From assembly GCF_007830495.1 (NCBI RefSeq), contig NZ_VLKW01000007.1, positions 299,620 through 363,619 on the forward strand: DNA of 64,000 nt, read 5' to 3'. This document shows, piece by piece, positions 8,753-18,121 of this stretch. The translations under genes and the position numbers were made by a program. The stretch's first letter is position 1, and every line of letters starts with the position of its first letter. This stretch comes from Pseudoduganella flava. GTDB lineage: Bacteria; Pseudomonadota; Gammaproteobacteria; Burkholderiales; Burkholderiaceae_D. The notes beneath the pieces were generated by a model that was not told the DNA's origin, did no database searches, and was given only the letters and a program-made list of their open reading frames with translations.

Positions 8753-10936
8753 TCAACGCGCGCTGATCCGGTCCTGCACGATCTTCGGCGTGATGAAGAC
8801 CAGCAGTTCGGTCTTCTCGTTGGTGCGGCTCGTGTTGCGGAACAAGTAGCCGAGCACCGGCACGTCGCCCAGCAGCGGCACCTTCGAGACCGTGTTGCGC
8901 TCGGTCTGCTGGTAGATGCCGCCCAGGACGACGGTGCCGCCGTTCTCGACCATCACCTGCGTCTTCACGTGCTTTGTATCGATCGCGTAGCCGGCGCGCG
9001 TTTCCGTGCCCACGCTGTCCTTGTTGACGTCGACGTCGATGACGACGTTGCCGTCCGGCGTGATCTGCGGCACCACCTCGAGGCGCAGGTTCGCCTTGCG
9101 GAACACGATCGACGTCGCGCCGCTGCTGGTGGCCACCTGGTACGGCAGCTCGAGGCCCTGCTCGATCGTCGCCACCGACTTGTCGGCCGTGACGACGCGC
9201 GGGCTCGAGATGATCTTGCCCGTGCCGTCCGCCTCCAGCGCCGACAGCTCCAGGTTCAGGAAGCGGTTGGCGGCGGCGTTGAACAGGCTGATGGCCAGGC
9301 TGCCCGCTGCCACGCCGTTGATCGGCGCGGCCGGCAGGTTGATGAACTGCGTGTTGCCGAAGTCGTTGTTCGCATCCGTCATCTCGACCTGGCCGGTGAC
9401 CTGGCCGACACCTGTCATGTTGCCGGACAGCGTGCCGCGGCCGCCGCCGATGCCCCAGCCGGGCTGCTGTCCCTGCAGACCGCGCATGTCGGCGAAGCCC
9501 AGCTTCGCGCCCAGGTTGCGCGTGAAGCCGTCGTTCGCTTCGACGATGCGGGCTTCGATCAGCACCTGCTTGGTGGCGATGTCCGTCTTCGAGATCAGCT
9601 TGCGCACTTCATCGAGCTTCGCCGCGATGTCCGTCACGAACAGCTGGTTCGTGCGCGGCTCGATGATCGCGCTGCCCCGCTTGGACAGGATGCGGTTCTT
9701 CGCATCGCTCGCGCCATCGAGGCCAAACACCATCTTGAACGCCTCGGCCTTCTGGTAGTTCAGCTGGAAGATCTCCGACTTCAGCGGCTCCAGGTCGGCG
9801 ATCTGCGCGCGCTGCTCCAGTTCCAGCTTTTCCTTCGTCAGCAGCTCGTCCTTCGGGGCGATCCAGATCACGTTGCCGTTCTTGCGCATGTCCAGGCCCT
9901 TGGCCTGCAGGATCACGTCCAGCGCCTGGTCCCACGGCACTTCCTTCAGGTGCAGCGTCAGGCTGCCCGTCACGCTGTCGGACGAGACGATGTTCAGGCC
10001 GGAGATGTCGGCCACCGCCTGCAGCGCCGCGCGCACTTCGATGTTCTGGAAGTTGAACGACACCTTCTCGCCGCGATAGCCCTGGGTGCCCTGCGTCAGC
10101 TTGTTCGGGTCTTCCTTGATCGGCTTCACGTCGACGACCAGCTGGGTATCGCTCTGGTAGACGCTCTGCTCCCACAGGCCCTTCGCCTCGATCTGCATGC
10201 GCACGTTCTCGCCGTGCGGCGCCGTCGTGATGCGCGACACGGGCGTGCCGAAGTCCGTCACGTCCAGCCGGCGGCGCAGTGCCTGCGGCAGGCCGGTCTT
10301 CAGGAAGTCGACCGTCACGCCGTTCGGGCCCTGGCGCACGTCGACCGCCACCTGGCTGCTGGGCAGGTCGACGACGACGCGGCCTTCGCCATTGCTGCCG
10401 CGGCGGAAATCGAGGTCGCGCAGCAACGGTGCGCCGGTAGCCGTCACGGGAGCCGCGGCCGGTGCCGGCGCCTTCGCTGCCGGCAGGCCGCGCGCGTCGA
10501 CCGCGGTGGCCGTGCCGCCGGAGCCTTCGATCGTCAGGATCACGTTGTTGCCGTCGATCGCCGTCGCATAGTTCAGCGTGCGCTTCAGGTTGAACACGAG
10601 GCGCGAGCGCTCACCCGCCTGCACCACGTTCACGCTGCGCAGGTCGGACAGGTCGATCTCCTGCGTGGTCTTGCCGGTGGCGTTCGCCGTCTTGCCGAAG
10701 TCGAGGGCGATGCGGGGCGGGTTCGTGATCGCGAAGCCGATCGGCGCCTTGTCGGGAGCGTGGTCGAGGGCGATCTTGACGATCACGTTCGAGCCCTGCT
10801 GGTTGGCAGTGACGGATGCGATCGCATTGCCCGCCTGCGCCTGCGCACTCGCGGCGGCGCCCAGCAGCGCCAGCGCCGCGCAGGCGTGGCCCAGCGCGCG
10901 GCCAACCGTTCGGCGCATCGTGTCGATAGCGATCAT
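8753..10936 (-). CDS. pilQ: Type IV pilus secretin PilQ
   Basis: Forms the outer-membrane ring through which type IV pili pass. A 727 aa protein with a signal peptide (ALLGAAASAQAQA), two N-terminal AMIN-like beta domains (about 35-260), a secretin N0/STN region (VSFNFQNIEVRAALQAV onwards), a secretin_N domain and the C-terminal secretin core with the typical end (VPLLGDVPVLGYLFR, then ELLVFITPKIV). The start ATG at 10936 overlaps the pilP stop as ATGA, so translation is coupled. The frame stays open upstream through pilP only by composition. It is the last gene of pilMNOPQ and is followed by a terminator. Confidence 0.96.
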   Translation of the reverse strand: MIAIDTMRRTVGRALGHACAALALLGAAASAQAQAGNAIASVTANQQGSNVIVKIALDHAPDKAPIGFAITNPPRIALDFGKTANATGKTTQEIDLSDLRSVNVVQAGERSRLVFNLKRTLNYATAIDGNNVILTIEGSGGTATAVDARGLPAAKAPAPAAAPVTATGAPLLRDLDFRRGSNGEGRVVVDLPSSQVAVDVRQGPNGVTVDFLKTGLPQALRRRLDVTDFGTPVSRITTAPHGENVRMQIEAKGLWEQSVYQSDTQLVVDVKPIKEDPNKLTQGTQGYRGEKVSFNFQNIEVRAALQAVADISGLNIVSSDSVTGSLTLHLKEVPWDQALDVILQAKGLDMRKNGNVIWIAPKDELLTKEKLELEQRAQIADLEPLKSEIFQLNYQKAEAFKMVFGLDGASDAKNRILSKRGSAIIEPRTNQLFVTDIAAKLDEVRKLISKTDIATKQVLIEARIVEANDGFTRNLGAKLGFADMRGLQGQQPGWGIGGGRGTLSGNMTGVGQVTGQVEMTDANNDFGNTQFINLPAAPINGVAAGSLAISLFNAAANRFLNLELSALEADGTGKIISSPRVVTADKSVATIEQGLELPYQVATSSGATSIVFRKANLRLEVVPQITPDGNVVIDVDVNKDSVGTETRAGYAIDTKHVKTQVMVENGGTVVLGGIYQQTERNTVSKVPLLGDVPVLGYLFRNTSRTNEKTELLVFITPKIVQDRISAR

Positions 10937-11487
10937 TGTTTGTTCTCCTTGCTGTCCTGCAGCTCCAACCTGGACATGCGTTCGACCCACTCGCCGCTCG
11001 CATCCTGTACCGTTTCCTTCACGTTCACGGCGTTTTCCGTGACCGCCGTGACGAGGCCAAAGTTCTGGCCCAGCCGCTGCCCGGTACTCACCTGGTACAC
11101 GGAGCGGTCGATCTGCAGCAGCGCAAACACGGTGCCGCCCTTCCTCAGCATTCCCACCATCTTCATCGTGTCGAGCGGGAAGCTTTCGAGGTATTCCTTC
11201 CGCCGCCCCATATCGGGCGCGCTGCCGCCGCCGGGGCGTGCCTTCGCCAGCTCCGTCAGCAGCTTGTTCGGGTTGAACGGGTCCGGCTGGCCGGCCGACG
11301 CATAGGCGAACGGCACGAACGTCTTCGGTTCCGGCAGCGGCTTGACGGCCACGTGCGTCGTCGCGTCCACTTCCTTCATCCACTGCCGCACTTCCTGCTC
11401 GTCGCGGTCGCCGCAGCCGGCCAGTTGCGTGGCCAGCAGCGCCGCCAAGAGGGCGGGAGCGAGGGGGGAAGCAATCCGGTTCGTCAT
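10933..11487 (-). CDS. pilP: Type IV pilus inner-membrane lipoprotein PilP
   Basis: Couples the PilMNO inner-membrane complex to the PilQ secretin. It has 184 aa with a lipoprotein signal ending in QLAGC, a flexible region, then the beta-sandwich HR domain (SFPLDTMKMVGML, then YQVSTGQRLGQNFG). Both ends overlap the neighbouring genes by ATGA (pilO stop/pilP start and pilP stop/pilQ start), indicating tight coupling and balanced expression. Confidence 0.94.
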   Translation of the reverse strand: MTNRIASPLAPALLAALLATQLAGCGDRDEQEVRQWMKEVDATTHVAVKPLPEPKTFVPFAYASAGQPDPFNPNKLLTELAKARPGGGSAPDMGRRKEYLESFPLDTMKMVGMLRKGGTVFALLQIDRSVYQVSTGQRLGQNFGLVTAVTENAVNVKETVQDASGEWVERMSRLELQDSKENKQ

Positions 11488-12146
11488 TTCTTCGCCCCCT
11501 TCTTCTTCTCGGCCGCCGCCTTCTTCTGCGCCGCCACTTCTTCCTGGTCGAGATAGCGGAAGGTCTTCGCGACGGCGTTCAACGTCAGGCCGCCATCCTT
11601 GTTCGTCACCAGCTCCATATTGTTCAGCGTGACGATGCGCGGCAGGTTCGCCATGTCGCCGGCAAAGGCGCCCAGGTCGTGGTAGTTGCCCGTGACCTTG
11701 ATGTCGATCGGCAGCTCGGCGTAGTAGTCGCGCGCGACGACCTGGCCCGGCTTGAACAGCTCGAAGCGCAGGCCGCGGCCCAGGCCCGCCTGGTTGATGT
11801 CCGACAGCAGTGCCGCCATCTCGGCCTTGCTGGGCAACTGCTTCTCGAGGCGCACGACGTACTGGTCGACCTGCGCCTTCTGCGCCGTCAGCGCTTCCAG
11901 GTTGATCGCCTGCGCCGTCTTCAGCCGGTATTCGTCGCGCAGCCGCTGCTCCTGCGCGGCGCCCGCCTCCTGCTCCTCGAACTGGCCCTGCCAGTAGCCG
12001 AAATAACCCAGCACCGCGACGCCAAGCGCGACGCCGATCCCGCACAGCACGCGCGGCGCCAGCGGCCACTGGCCGGGGTGCACGCCGTTCAGGCCGCGGA
12101 ACTGGTCGGTCAGCCCGTCCGCGATGCGTTTGATGTCCGTTGCCAT
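11484..12146 (-). CDS. pilO: Type IV pilus assembly protein PilO
   Basis: Bitopic inner-membrane component of the pilus alignment complex that dimerises with PilN. A 220 aa protein with a short cytoplasmic N-terminus, one membrane helix (VLCGIGVALGVAVLGYFG, about 33-50), a coiled coil (about 52-95) and a periplasmic ferredoxin-like domain with the typical IDIKVTGNYHDLGAF segment. The C-terminal tail is Lys/Ala-rich (KKAAAEKKKGAKK), which is not needed for assignment. It begins one base after the pilN stop. Confidence 0.94.
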   Translation of the reverse strand: MATDIKRIADGLTDQFRGLNGVHPGQWPLAPRVLCGIGVALGVAVLGYFGYWQGQFEEQEAGAAQEQRLRDEYRLKTAQAINLEALTAQKAQVDQYVVRLEKQLPSKAEMAALLSDINQAGLGRGLRFELFKPGQVVARDYYAELPIDIKVTGNYHDLGAFAGDMANLPRIVTLNNMELVTNKDGGLTLNAVAKTFRYLDQEEVAAQKKAAAEKKKGAKK

Positions 12147-12147
12147 G

Positions 12148-12774
12148 TCAGGGTGCCTTCGCGGCCGGGTGCTTGCCGCCTTCGTTGTCCGGGCTGTCCC
12201 GGTGGTCGTCCTTGTCGCGGGGCCGCTTGATCGCCACGGCCAGCGAGAACTCGACGACGTTGCGCTGGTTCCTCGGCTGGCCGATCGCGCCCGCCTTCAC
12301 CTCGATCAGGTCCGGGCGCTCCAGCCACGGCGAGCCGCTCGACAGGTTGCGCAGCAGCTCGGAGACGCGCTCCTGCGATTGCGCGTAGCCGTTCACGTTC
12401 ACCTTCTGGCCTTCCTGCTTGAAGCTCTTCAGGTAGACACCGTCCGGCGTCTGCCGCGCCAGCTCGTCGAGCAGGTAGACGGGCTGGTTGCGGTCGCCCT
12501 GCAAATCCTCGACAGCCTGCTGGCGTGCCTTCAGCGCCTCGATTTCCTGTTTCAGCGTGGCGATGCGGGCGATCTTCGCGTCCAGCGCGGCGATCGACGT
12601 CCGCAGCACGCTGTTGCGCTGTTCCTGCACGGCGATCGCGCGGGCGTTGTAACCGCCGACGAGCAGCACGATGCCCACGCCGACCAGCGCGGCCAGCACC
12701 ATCAGCGCGGCAAAGGCCTTCTTGCGTAGCCGGCGCTTTTCCTCGCGGTGCGGCAGCAGATTGATGCGAACCAT
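12148..12774 (-). CDS. pilN: Type IV pilus assembly protein PilN
   Basis: Inner-membrane partner of PilO whose N-terminus binds the cytoplasmic protein PilM. The conserved PilM-binding motif MVRINLLPHR is at the very start, which fixes the ATG at 12774; it overlaps the pilM stop as TGATG. One membrane helix (about 22-45) is followed by a coiled coil and a periplasmic fold (DGVYLKSFKQEGQKVNVNGY). The tail is charged (RPRDKDDHRDSPDNEGGK). Length is 208 aa. Confidence 0.95.
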   Translation of the reverse strand: MVRINLLPHREEKRRLRKKAFAALMVLAALVGVGIVLLVGGYNARAIAVQEQRNSVLRTSIAALDAKIARIATLKQEIEALKARQQAVEDLQGDRNQPVYLLDELARQTPDGVYLKSFKQEGQKVNVNGYAQSQERVSELLRNLSSGSPWLERPDLIEVKAGAIGQPRNQRNVVEFSLAVAIKRPRDKDDHRDSPDNEGGKHPAAKAP

Positions 12775-13853
12775 CAGCCGAACCTCCTCAATGCCAGGCC
12801 GCACGCGACCAGATAGGCCGGCGCGTCCGCACGCAACTGCTGTTCACGCACGCCCGGCGCCAGTTGCATGCCCTTGAACGGCGAGATCACGGCGCTCGAG
12901 ATGCGGGTGCGGTTGGCGATGATGTCCAGCAGCCCCGGCAACATGGCGCTGCCGCCGGCCAGGAAGATCTGATCGATCTTCGTGAACGGCGTCGACGTGA
13001 AGAAGAACTGGATCGCGCGCGTCACTTCCAGCGCGGCCGATTCCAGGAATGGCTGCAGCACGTCGGCCTGGTAGGCCGCCGGCAGGTCGCCATTCTTCTT
13101 GCGCGCTTCCGCTTCCTCGAACGACAGGCCGTAAGCCCGCACGATGTCCTGCGTCAGCGAATTGCCGCCGAACGGCTGCTCGCGCTCGTACACGGTGACG
13201 CCGTCCAGCATCACGGAGATCTGCGTGACGGTCGCGCCGACCTGGAACAGCGCCACCACCTGGCCGGCACCGGCGCCCGGCATCTGCGCGACCAGCCGGT
13301 CCAGCGCGGCGCGCGCCGCATACGATTCGATATCCATCACCGAGGCCTTCAGGCCGGACGCTTCCGCCACGGCCACGCGGTCCTCGACCTTCTCCCGGCG
13401 CGCGGCCGCGAGCATCACCTCGATGTCGTCCTGCGAGTTGGCGACGGGGCCGATCACGTCGAAGTCCAGGCTCACCTCGTCGAGCGCGAAGGGGATGTAC
13501 TGGCTCGCTTCCGATTCGACCTGCACTTCCAGCTGCTCCTCCGACAGGCCGGCGGGCAGCACGATCTTCTTCGTGATGACGGCGGCGGGCGGCATGCCCA
13601 GCGCCACGTTGCGTGCCCGCGTGCCGCTCTTCTTCAGCAGGCGGCGCACGGCATCCACGACCTGGTCCAGGTTTTCCACGTTGCCGTCGGCCACCGCGCC
13701 ACGCGGCAGCGGCTCGGAAGCGCAGCGCTCGAGGCGGATGCCGTCCTTGCCGGCATCGGTCAGCTCGACCAGCCTCACGCCGGAGCTGCTGATGTCGAGC
13801 CCGACGAGCGGCGGCGCGGCGCCACCGAACAGGGTCTTCAGATCAGGCATCAT
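12774..13853 (-). CDS. pilM: Type IV pilus assembly ATPase-like PilM
   Basis: Cytoplasmic actin/FtsA-fold protein that anchors PilN. About 359 aa, with the ASKHA phosphate-1 loop VGLDISSSGVRLVEL near the start and the second half ending in LAGGSAMLPGL. I chose ATG 13853 because GGGGA lies eight bases upstream; ATGs at 13868 and 13850 are alternatives. It is the first gene of the pil operon, divergent from mrcA; this order is common in Proteobacteria. Confidence 0.94.
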   Translation of the reverse strand: MMPDLKTLFGGAAPPLVGLDISSSGVRLVELTDAGKDGIRLERCASEPLPRGAVADGNVENLDQVVDAVRRLLKKSGTRARNVALGMPPAAVITKKIVLPAGLSEEQLEVQVESEASQYIPFALDEVSLDFDVIGPVANSQDDIEVMLAAARREKVEDRVAVAEASGLKASVMDIESYAARAALDRLVAQMPGAGAGQVVALFQVGATVTQISVMLDGVTVYEREQPFGGNSLTQDIVRAYGLSFEEAEARKKNGDLPAAYQADVLQPFLESAALEVTRAIQFFFTSTPFTKIDQIFLAGGSAMLPGLLDIIANRTRISSAVISPFKGMQLAPGVREQQLRADAPAYLVACGLALRRFG

Positions 13854-13967
13854 CGCTGCATTCCCCATCCCGCGCGGCAGCTGGCCGGCGTCGGGACTAT
13901 TTGCATATTTAGAAAAAAACCGTTTAGAAACCGTCAGTTACGTTACAAATGCAGGACGGTAAGGTGG

Positions 13968-13997
13968 ATGCTAGCAATTCCTCAGAGCAACTGTAAA
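13968..13997 (-). promoter_or_regulatory. Candidate sigma70 promoter for pilMNOPQ
   Basis: On the minus strand, TTTACA (13997-13992) and TAGCAT (13973-13968) are separated by 18 bp, matching 5/6 and 4/6 consensus positions. This leaves a leader of about 105 nt to pilM. Confidence 0.4.
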
Positions 13998-14168
13998 GGT
14001 ATTTCTGGGGGGCACCAGGCGTTCGCTGTGCGTCGAAAACCACACAGTTTTCAGACTGAGTAGCCGGGCCGATAAGACAGTTGTTGACTAGCGTAACTAT
14101 TTCTGCAAGGAAATTTAGTCGTGCCTGAGGAGCACCTGAGGGAACGCCGTCGCGCCGGGCGGCTCGCT

Positions 14169-14174
14169 TATAAT
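14169..14174 (+). promoter_or_regulatory. Consensus -10 box for mrcA
   Basis: A perfect TATAAT lies 32 bases upstream of the mrcA ATG. An in-frame ATG at 14173 overlaps this box and so cannot be the true start. No clear -35 box is visible. Confidence 0.6.
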
Positions 14175-14205
14175 GCTTGCACAAAATTACGAAGGCATTC
14201 CCCGC

Positions 14206-16536
14206 ATGACTCCTCCGAACAACGCTTCCACCGGCAAGGCCAAATCCTCCAAGAATCTGCTGCTGATGGCGCTGGCCTCTTTGGTCGGGCTGGTGCTGGT
14301 CGTCGTGCTGCTCGTCGTGTTCGGCCTGGCGCTGGCCTACCCCAGCCTGCCGTCGCTGGACACGTTGACGGATTACCGGCCGAAGATGCCGCTCAGGATC
14401 TACTCGGCCGACAATGTGCTGATCGGCGAATTCGGCGAAGAGCGCCGCAACCTCGTGCGCTTCAAGGACATTCCCGACGTGATGAAGAAGGCCGTGCTGG
14501 CGATCGAGGACGATCGCTTCTACGAGCACGGCGGCGTCGACTACTGGGGCATCCTGCGCGCGGCGCTGCACAACGCGACGGGCGGTGCGCGCCAGGGCGC
14601 GTCGACGATCACGCAGCAGGTGGCGCGCAACTTCTTCCTCTCTTCCGAGCAGACGCTGAAGCGCAAGGCGTATGAAGCGCTGCTGGCATGGAAGATCGAG
14701 CAAAACCTGACGAAGGACCAGATCCTCGAGGTCTACATGAACCAGATCTACCTGGGCCAGCGCGCGTACGGTTTCGCGTCGGCCGCGCAGATCTATTTCG
14801 GCAAGAACCTGAAGGACATCTCGATCGCCGAAGCGGCGATGCTGGCCGGCCTGCCGAAGGCCCCGTCGGCGTACAACCCGGTCGTCAACCCGAAGCGGGC
14901 GAAGACGCGCCAGCAGTACATCCTGCAGCGGATGGCGCAGCTGGGCTACATCACGCCGGCCCAGTTCGAACAGGCGAAGAACGAACAGCTGAAGGTGAAG
15001 ACGGATTCCAGCGAATTCGGCGTGCATGCCGAATACGTGGCCGAGATGGCGCGCCAGCTGGTGTATGAACAGTTCAAGGAAGACACGTACACGCGCGGCC
15101 TGAACGTGTTCACGACGATCACGAAAGCCGACCAGGACGCCGCCTACCTGGCACTGCGCAAGGGCGTGATGGATTACGAACGCCGCCACGCGTATCGTGG
15201 CCCGGAAGCCTACGTCGACCTGCCGAAGAGCCGCTCCGAAGCGGACGAAGTGATCGAGACGGAGCTGGCCGAACATCCGGACAGCGACGGCATCGTCGCG
15301 GCGATGGTGCTGTCCGCGTCGCCGTCGAAGGTGACGGCCGTGACGGCGTCCGGCGAGGAAATCACGATCACGGGCGCCGGCCTGGAGATGGCGAAGGCCT
15401 GGCTGTCGGAGAAGGCCGCGCCGAACCGCCGCGTGCGCCGCGGCGCGGTGATCCGCGTGATGCAGGAAGAGAAAGACTGGCTGATCACGCAGATGCCGGA
15501 GATCGAATCGGCGTTCGTTGCCGCCAGCACGGAAGACGGCGCGATCCGCGCGATGGTCGGCGGCTTCGACTACAACCGCAACAAGTTCAACCACGTGACG
15601 CAGGCATGGCGCCAGCCGGGTTCGTCGTTCAAGCCGTTCATCTATTCGGCGTCGCTGGAGCGCGGCCTGTCGCCTGCTACGGTGATCAACGATGCGCCGA
15701 TCTCGTTCGACGCGGGACAGACGGGCGGCCAGGCATGGGAACCGAAGAACTACGACGGCAAGTATGAAGGTCCGATGACGATGCGCCGCGGCCTGACGAA
15801 GTCGAAGAACATGATTTCGATCCGCATCCTGCACAAGATCGGCGCTAAGTATGGCCAGGAATACGCGACCCGCTTCGGCTTCGAGGCGGACAAGAACCCG
15901 CCGTACCTGACGCTCGCGCTGGGCGCCGGGGCCGTGACGCCGCTGCAGATGGCAGGCGCGTATTCCGTGTTCGCGAACGGCGGCTACAAGGTCACGCCCT
16001 ACCTGATCTCGAAGGTGACGGATGCGAACGGCCGCGTGCTGTCGCAGGCGGCGCCGGACCGCGCCGGCGTCGAGAGCAACCGCGTGATCGACGAGCGCAA
16101 TGCCTTCCTGATGGATTCGATGCTGCGCGACGTGGCGCGCTACGGCACGGCCGCGAAAGCGCAACAGATCCTGAAGCGCCCCGACCTGGCCGGCAAGACC
16201 GGTACGACGAACGACTCCGTCGATGCGTGGTTCGCCGGCTACCAGGCCAAGCTTGTCGGCATCGCCTGGATCGGCTACGACCAGCCGAAGAACCTGGGCA
16301 ACCGCGAAACGGGCGGCGGCCTGGCGCTGCCGATCTGGATCAACTACATGCAGAAGGCGCTGAAGAACATCCCGATCGAGGAGCGCCCCGTCCCCGACGG
16401 CATCATCATGGCGAACGGCGACTACTACTACGCCGAAAACCCGCCGGGCGTCGGCGTCGAAAGCCTGGAAGGCGCAACGCGCGGCACGCCGGAAGAGGAA
16501 AAGGCGCGCGACGCGGTGAAGAACGAACTGTTCTAA
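14206..16536 (+). CDS. mrcA: Penicillin-binding protein 1A (MrcA)
   Basis: Bifunctional peptidoglycan synthase with glycosyltransferase and transpeptidase activity, anchored in the inner membrane. It has 776 aa, with one N-terminal membrane helix (about 20-45). The GT51 glycosyltransferase domain carries EDDRFYEHGGVD, GASTITQQVARN and the PKAPSAYNP end. The transpeptidase domain has GSSFKPF (catalytic Ser in SxxK), SKN and KTGTTND. Between them is an OB-like insertion characteristic of PBP1A. ATG 14206 follows GAAGG. A strong terminator follows. In many Proteobacteria mrcA is divergent from pilM, as here. Confidence 0.96.
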   Translation: MTPPNNASTGKAKSSKNLLLMALASLVGLVLVVVLLVVFGLALAYPSLPSLDTLTDYRPKMPLRIYSADNVLIGEFGEERRNLVRFKDIPDVMKKAVLAIEDDRFYEHGGVDYWGILRAALHNATGGARQGASTITQQVARNFFLSSEQTLKRKAYEALLAWKIEQNLTKDQILEVYMNQIYLGQRAYGFASAAQIYFGKNLKDISIAEAAMLAGLPKAPSAYNPVVNPKRAKTRQQYILQRMAQLGYITPAQFEQAKNEQLKVKTDSSEFGVHAEYVAEMARQLVYEQFKEDTYTRGLNVFTTITKADQDAAYLALRKGVMDYERRHAYRGPEAYVDLPKSRSEADEVIETELAEHPDSDGIVAAMVLSASPSKVTAVTASGEEITITGAGLEMAKAWLSEKAAPNRRVRRGAVIRVMQEEKDWLITQMPEIESAFVAASTEDGAIRAMVGGFDYNRNKFNHVTQAWRQPGSSFKPFIYSASLERGLSPATVINDAPISFDAGQTGGQAWEPKNYDGKYEGPMTMRRGLTKSKNMISIRILHKIGAKYGQEYATRFGFEADKNPPYLTLALGAGAVTPLQMAGAYSVFANGGYKVTPYLISKVTDANGRVLSQAAPDRAGVESNRVIDERNAFLMDSMLRDVARYGTAAKAQQILKRPDLAGKTGTTNDSVDAWFAGYQAKLVGIAWIGYDQPKNLGNRETGGGLALPIWINYMQKALKNIPIEERPVPDGIIMANGDYYYAENPPGVGVESLEGATRGTPEEEKARDAVKNELF

Positions 16537-16550
16537 ATTGAAGCAGCACC

Positions 16551-16590
16551 GGGGACGTATCGCCGCGGCGGTACGTCCCCGATTTTTTTT
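16551..16590 (+). terminator. Intrinsic terminator after mrcA
   Basis: GGGGACGTA and TACGTCCCC enclose a further self-complementary core (CGCCGCGGCG), followed by a run of eight T. It is well formed and lies 14 bases after the mrcA stop. Confidence 0.88.
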
Positions 16591-16601
16591 GTGAGCCGAT
16601 C

Positions 16602-18107
16602 ATGTCAGATGTAACAACCGCGCAATTGCGCACCGATGTCCTGTCCGGCATCACCGTCTCGCTGGCACTCGTGCCGGAGGCGATCGCCTTCGCGCTGCTG
16701 GCCCAGGTCAGCCCGCTGACAGGCCTGTACGCGGCCTTCATCGTATGCCTCGTCACGTCCGCGCTGGGCGGACGGCCCGGCATGATCTGCGGCGCCGCCG
16801 GCGCGCTGGCCGTGGTGATGACGAGCCTTGTCGTCACGCACGGGGCCGAATACCTGTTTGCCGCCGTCGTGCTGATGGGCGTGTTCCAGCTGCTGTTCGC
16901 CGCTTTCAGGCTGGGCAAGTTCATCCGCATGGTGCCCCACCCGGTAATGCTGGGCTTCGTCAACGGCCTGGCGATCGTCGTCTTCATCGCCCAGTTCGGC
17001 CACTTCAAGATGCACGGGCAGTGGCTGCGCGGCATGGCGCTGTGGACGATGCTCGGGCTGGTGGTGCTGACGATGGCGATCATCTACGTGCTGCCGCGGC
17101 TGACGAAAGCGATACCGGCCTCGCTGGCGGCCATCCTCGCCGTATCCGGCCTGGTGGCGGCGCTGGGCATCGACACGAAGACGGTGGGCGACATGGGCAC
17201 GATCGCCGGCGGCCTGCCGTCGTTCCACGTGCCGGATGTGCCGGTGACGTTGGAAACGCTCCGTATCGTGCTGCCCTACTCGCTGATCCTGGCCGCGATC
17301 GGCCTGATCGAAACCCTGCTGACGTTGAACCTGATCGACGCCATCACCGATACGCGCGGCCGACCGAACCGCGAAAGCATGGCACAGGGCCTGGCGAACG
17401 TGCTAAGCGGCTTCTTCGCGTCGATGGGCGGTTGCGCACTGGTCGGCCAGAGCATGATCAACATTAACAACGGTGCCCGGCAGCGCATTTCCGGCATCAC
17501 GGCCGCCATCTTCCTGCTGGGCTTCATCGTGCTGCTGTCGCGCTGGATCGAGACGATTCCGCTGGCCGCGCTGGTGGGCCTGATGTTCGTCGTGTGCGAG
17601 AAAACCTTCGCGTGGGGCAGCCTGCAGGCGCTGCGCAAGATCCCGCGGCAGGATGCCGTGATCGTGGTGGGCGTCACCGTGATTACCGTGCTGACGGATT
17701 TGGCGGTGGCCGTGCTGGCCGGCGTCGTGTTTGCCGCGCTGGTGTTCGCATGGCAGCACGCAAAGGAGATCCGCGCGACCGTGACGACCGACGCGAACGG
17801 CTGGAAGGTCTACACGCTGAAGGGATCGCTGTTCTTCGCCTCGACGGCAAGCTTCATGGCGCTGTTCGACCCGAAGGGCGACCCGGAGCACGTGGTGATC
17901 GAGTTCCGCGACGCGAAAGTGGTCGATCACTCGGCCGTGGAAGCGATCGACGCGCTGGCGGCCCGCTACCAGCAGGCCGGCAAGACGCTGCACCTGCGCC
18001 ATCTATCGCCCGACTGCCTGGAGATCCTCGACAAGGCCAAGGGCATGGTGGAGGTCAACGCGTTCGAAGACCCGCACTACCACATCGCGGACAACCGGCT
18101 CGGCTGA
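16602..18107 (+). CDS. SulP/SLC26-family anion transporter with STAS domain
   Basis: Inner-membrane anion transporter of 501 aa. Family features include an early LALVPEAIAFALLA segment, repeated Gly/Ala-rich membrane spans to about residue 385, and a C-terminal STAS domain (VVIEFRDAKVVDHSAVEAIDA). Substrate (sulfate, bicarbonate or another anion) cannot be told from sequence. It lies directly after the mrcA terminator and converges on cyaY. The ribosome binding site is weak (GTGAG). Confidence 0.9.
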   Translation: MSDVTTAQLRTDVLSGITVSLALVPEAIAFALLAQVSPLTGLYAAFIVCLVTSALGGRPGMICGAAGALAVVMTSLVVTHGAEYLFAAVVLMGVFQLLFAAFRLGKFIRMVPHPVMLGFVNGLAIVVFIAQFGHFKMHGQWLRGMALWTMLGLVVLTMAIIYVLPRLTKAIPASLAAILAVSGLVAALGIDTKTVGDMGTIAGGLPSFHVPDVPVTLETLRIVLPYSLILAAIGLIETLLTLNLIDAITDTRGRPNRESMAQGLANVLSGFFASMGGCALVGQSMININNGARQRISGITAAIFLLGFIVLLSRWIETIPLAALVGLMFVVCEKTFAWGSLQALRKIPRQDAVIVVGVTVITVLTDLAVAVLAGVVFAALVFAWQHAKEIRATVTTDANGWKVYTLKGSLFFASTASFMALFDPKGDPEHVVIEFRDAKVVDHSAVEAIDALAARYQQAGKTLHLRHLSPDCLEILDKAKGMVEVNAFEDPHYHIADNRLG

Positions 18108-18121
18108 GCCGCCGGCCTGCC

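Larger units (their letters stand above)
13854..14205. other. Divergent intergenic region pilM / mrcA
   Basis: About 350 bp without a credible gene. It contains a candidate pil promoter at 13968-13997 (minus) and a TATAAT box at 14169 (plus). Near pilM there is an AT-rich stretch with two partial repeats of the form CGGTTT...CTAAA on the minus strand. No sigma54 GG/GC signature was found. Confidence 0.6.

Noticed and set aside
8969..11305. A 778-codon plus-strand open frame opposite pilQ and pilP
   Set aside because: Antisense to well-supported genes, low-complexity Arg/His/Val-rich translation, no recognisable motif.
13924..16164. A 746-codon minus-strand open frame opposite mrcA
   Set aside because: Composition artefact opposite a complete PBP1A gene.
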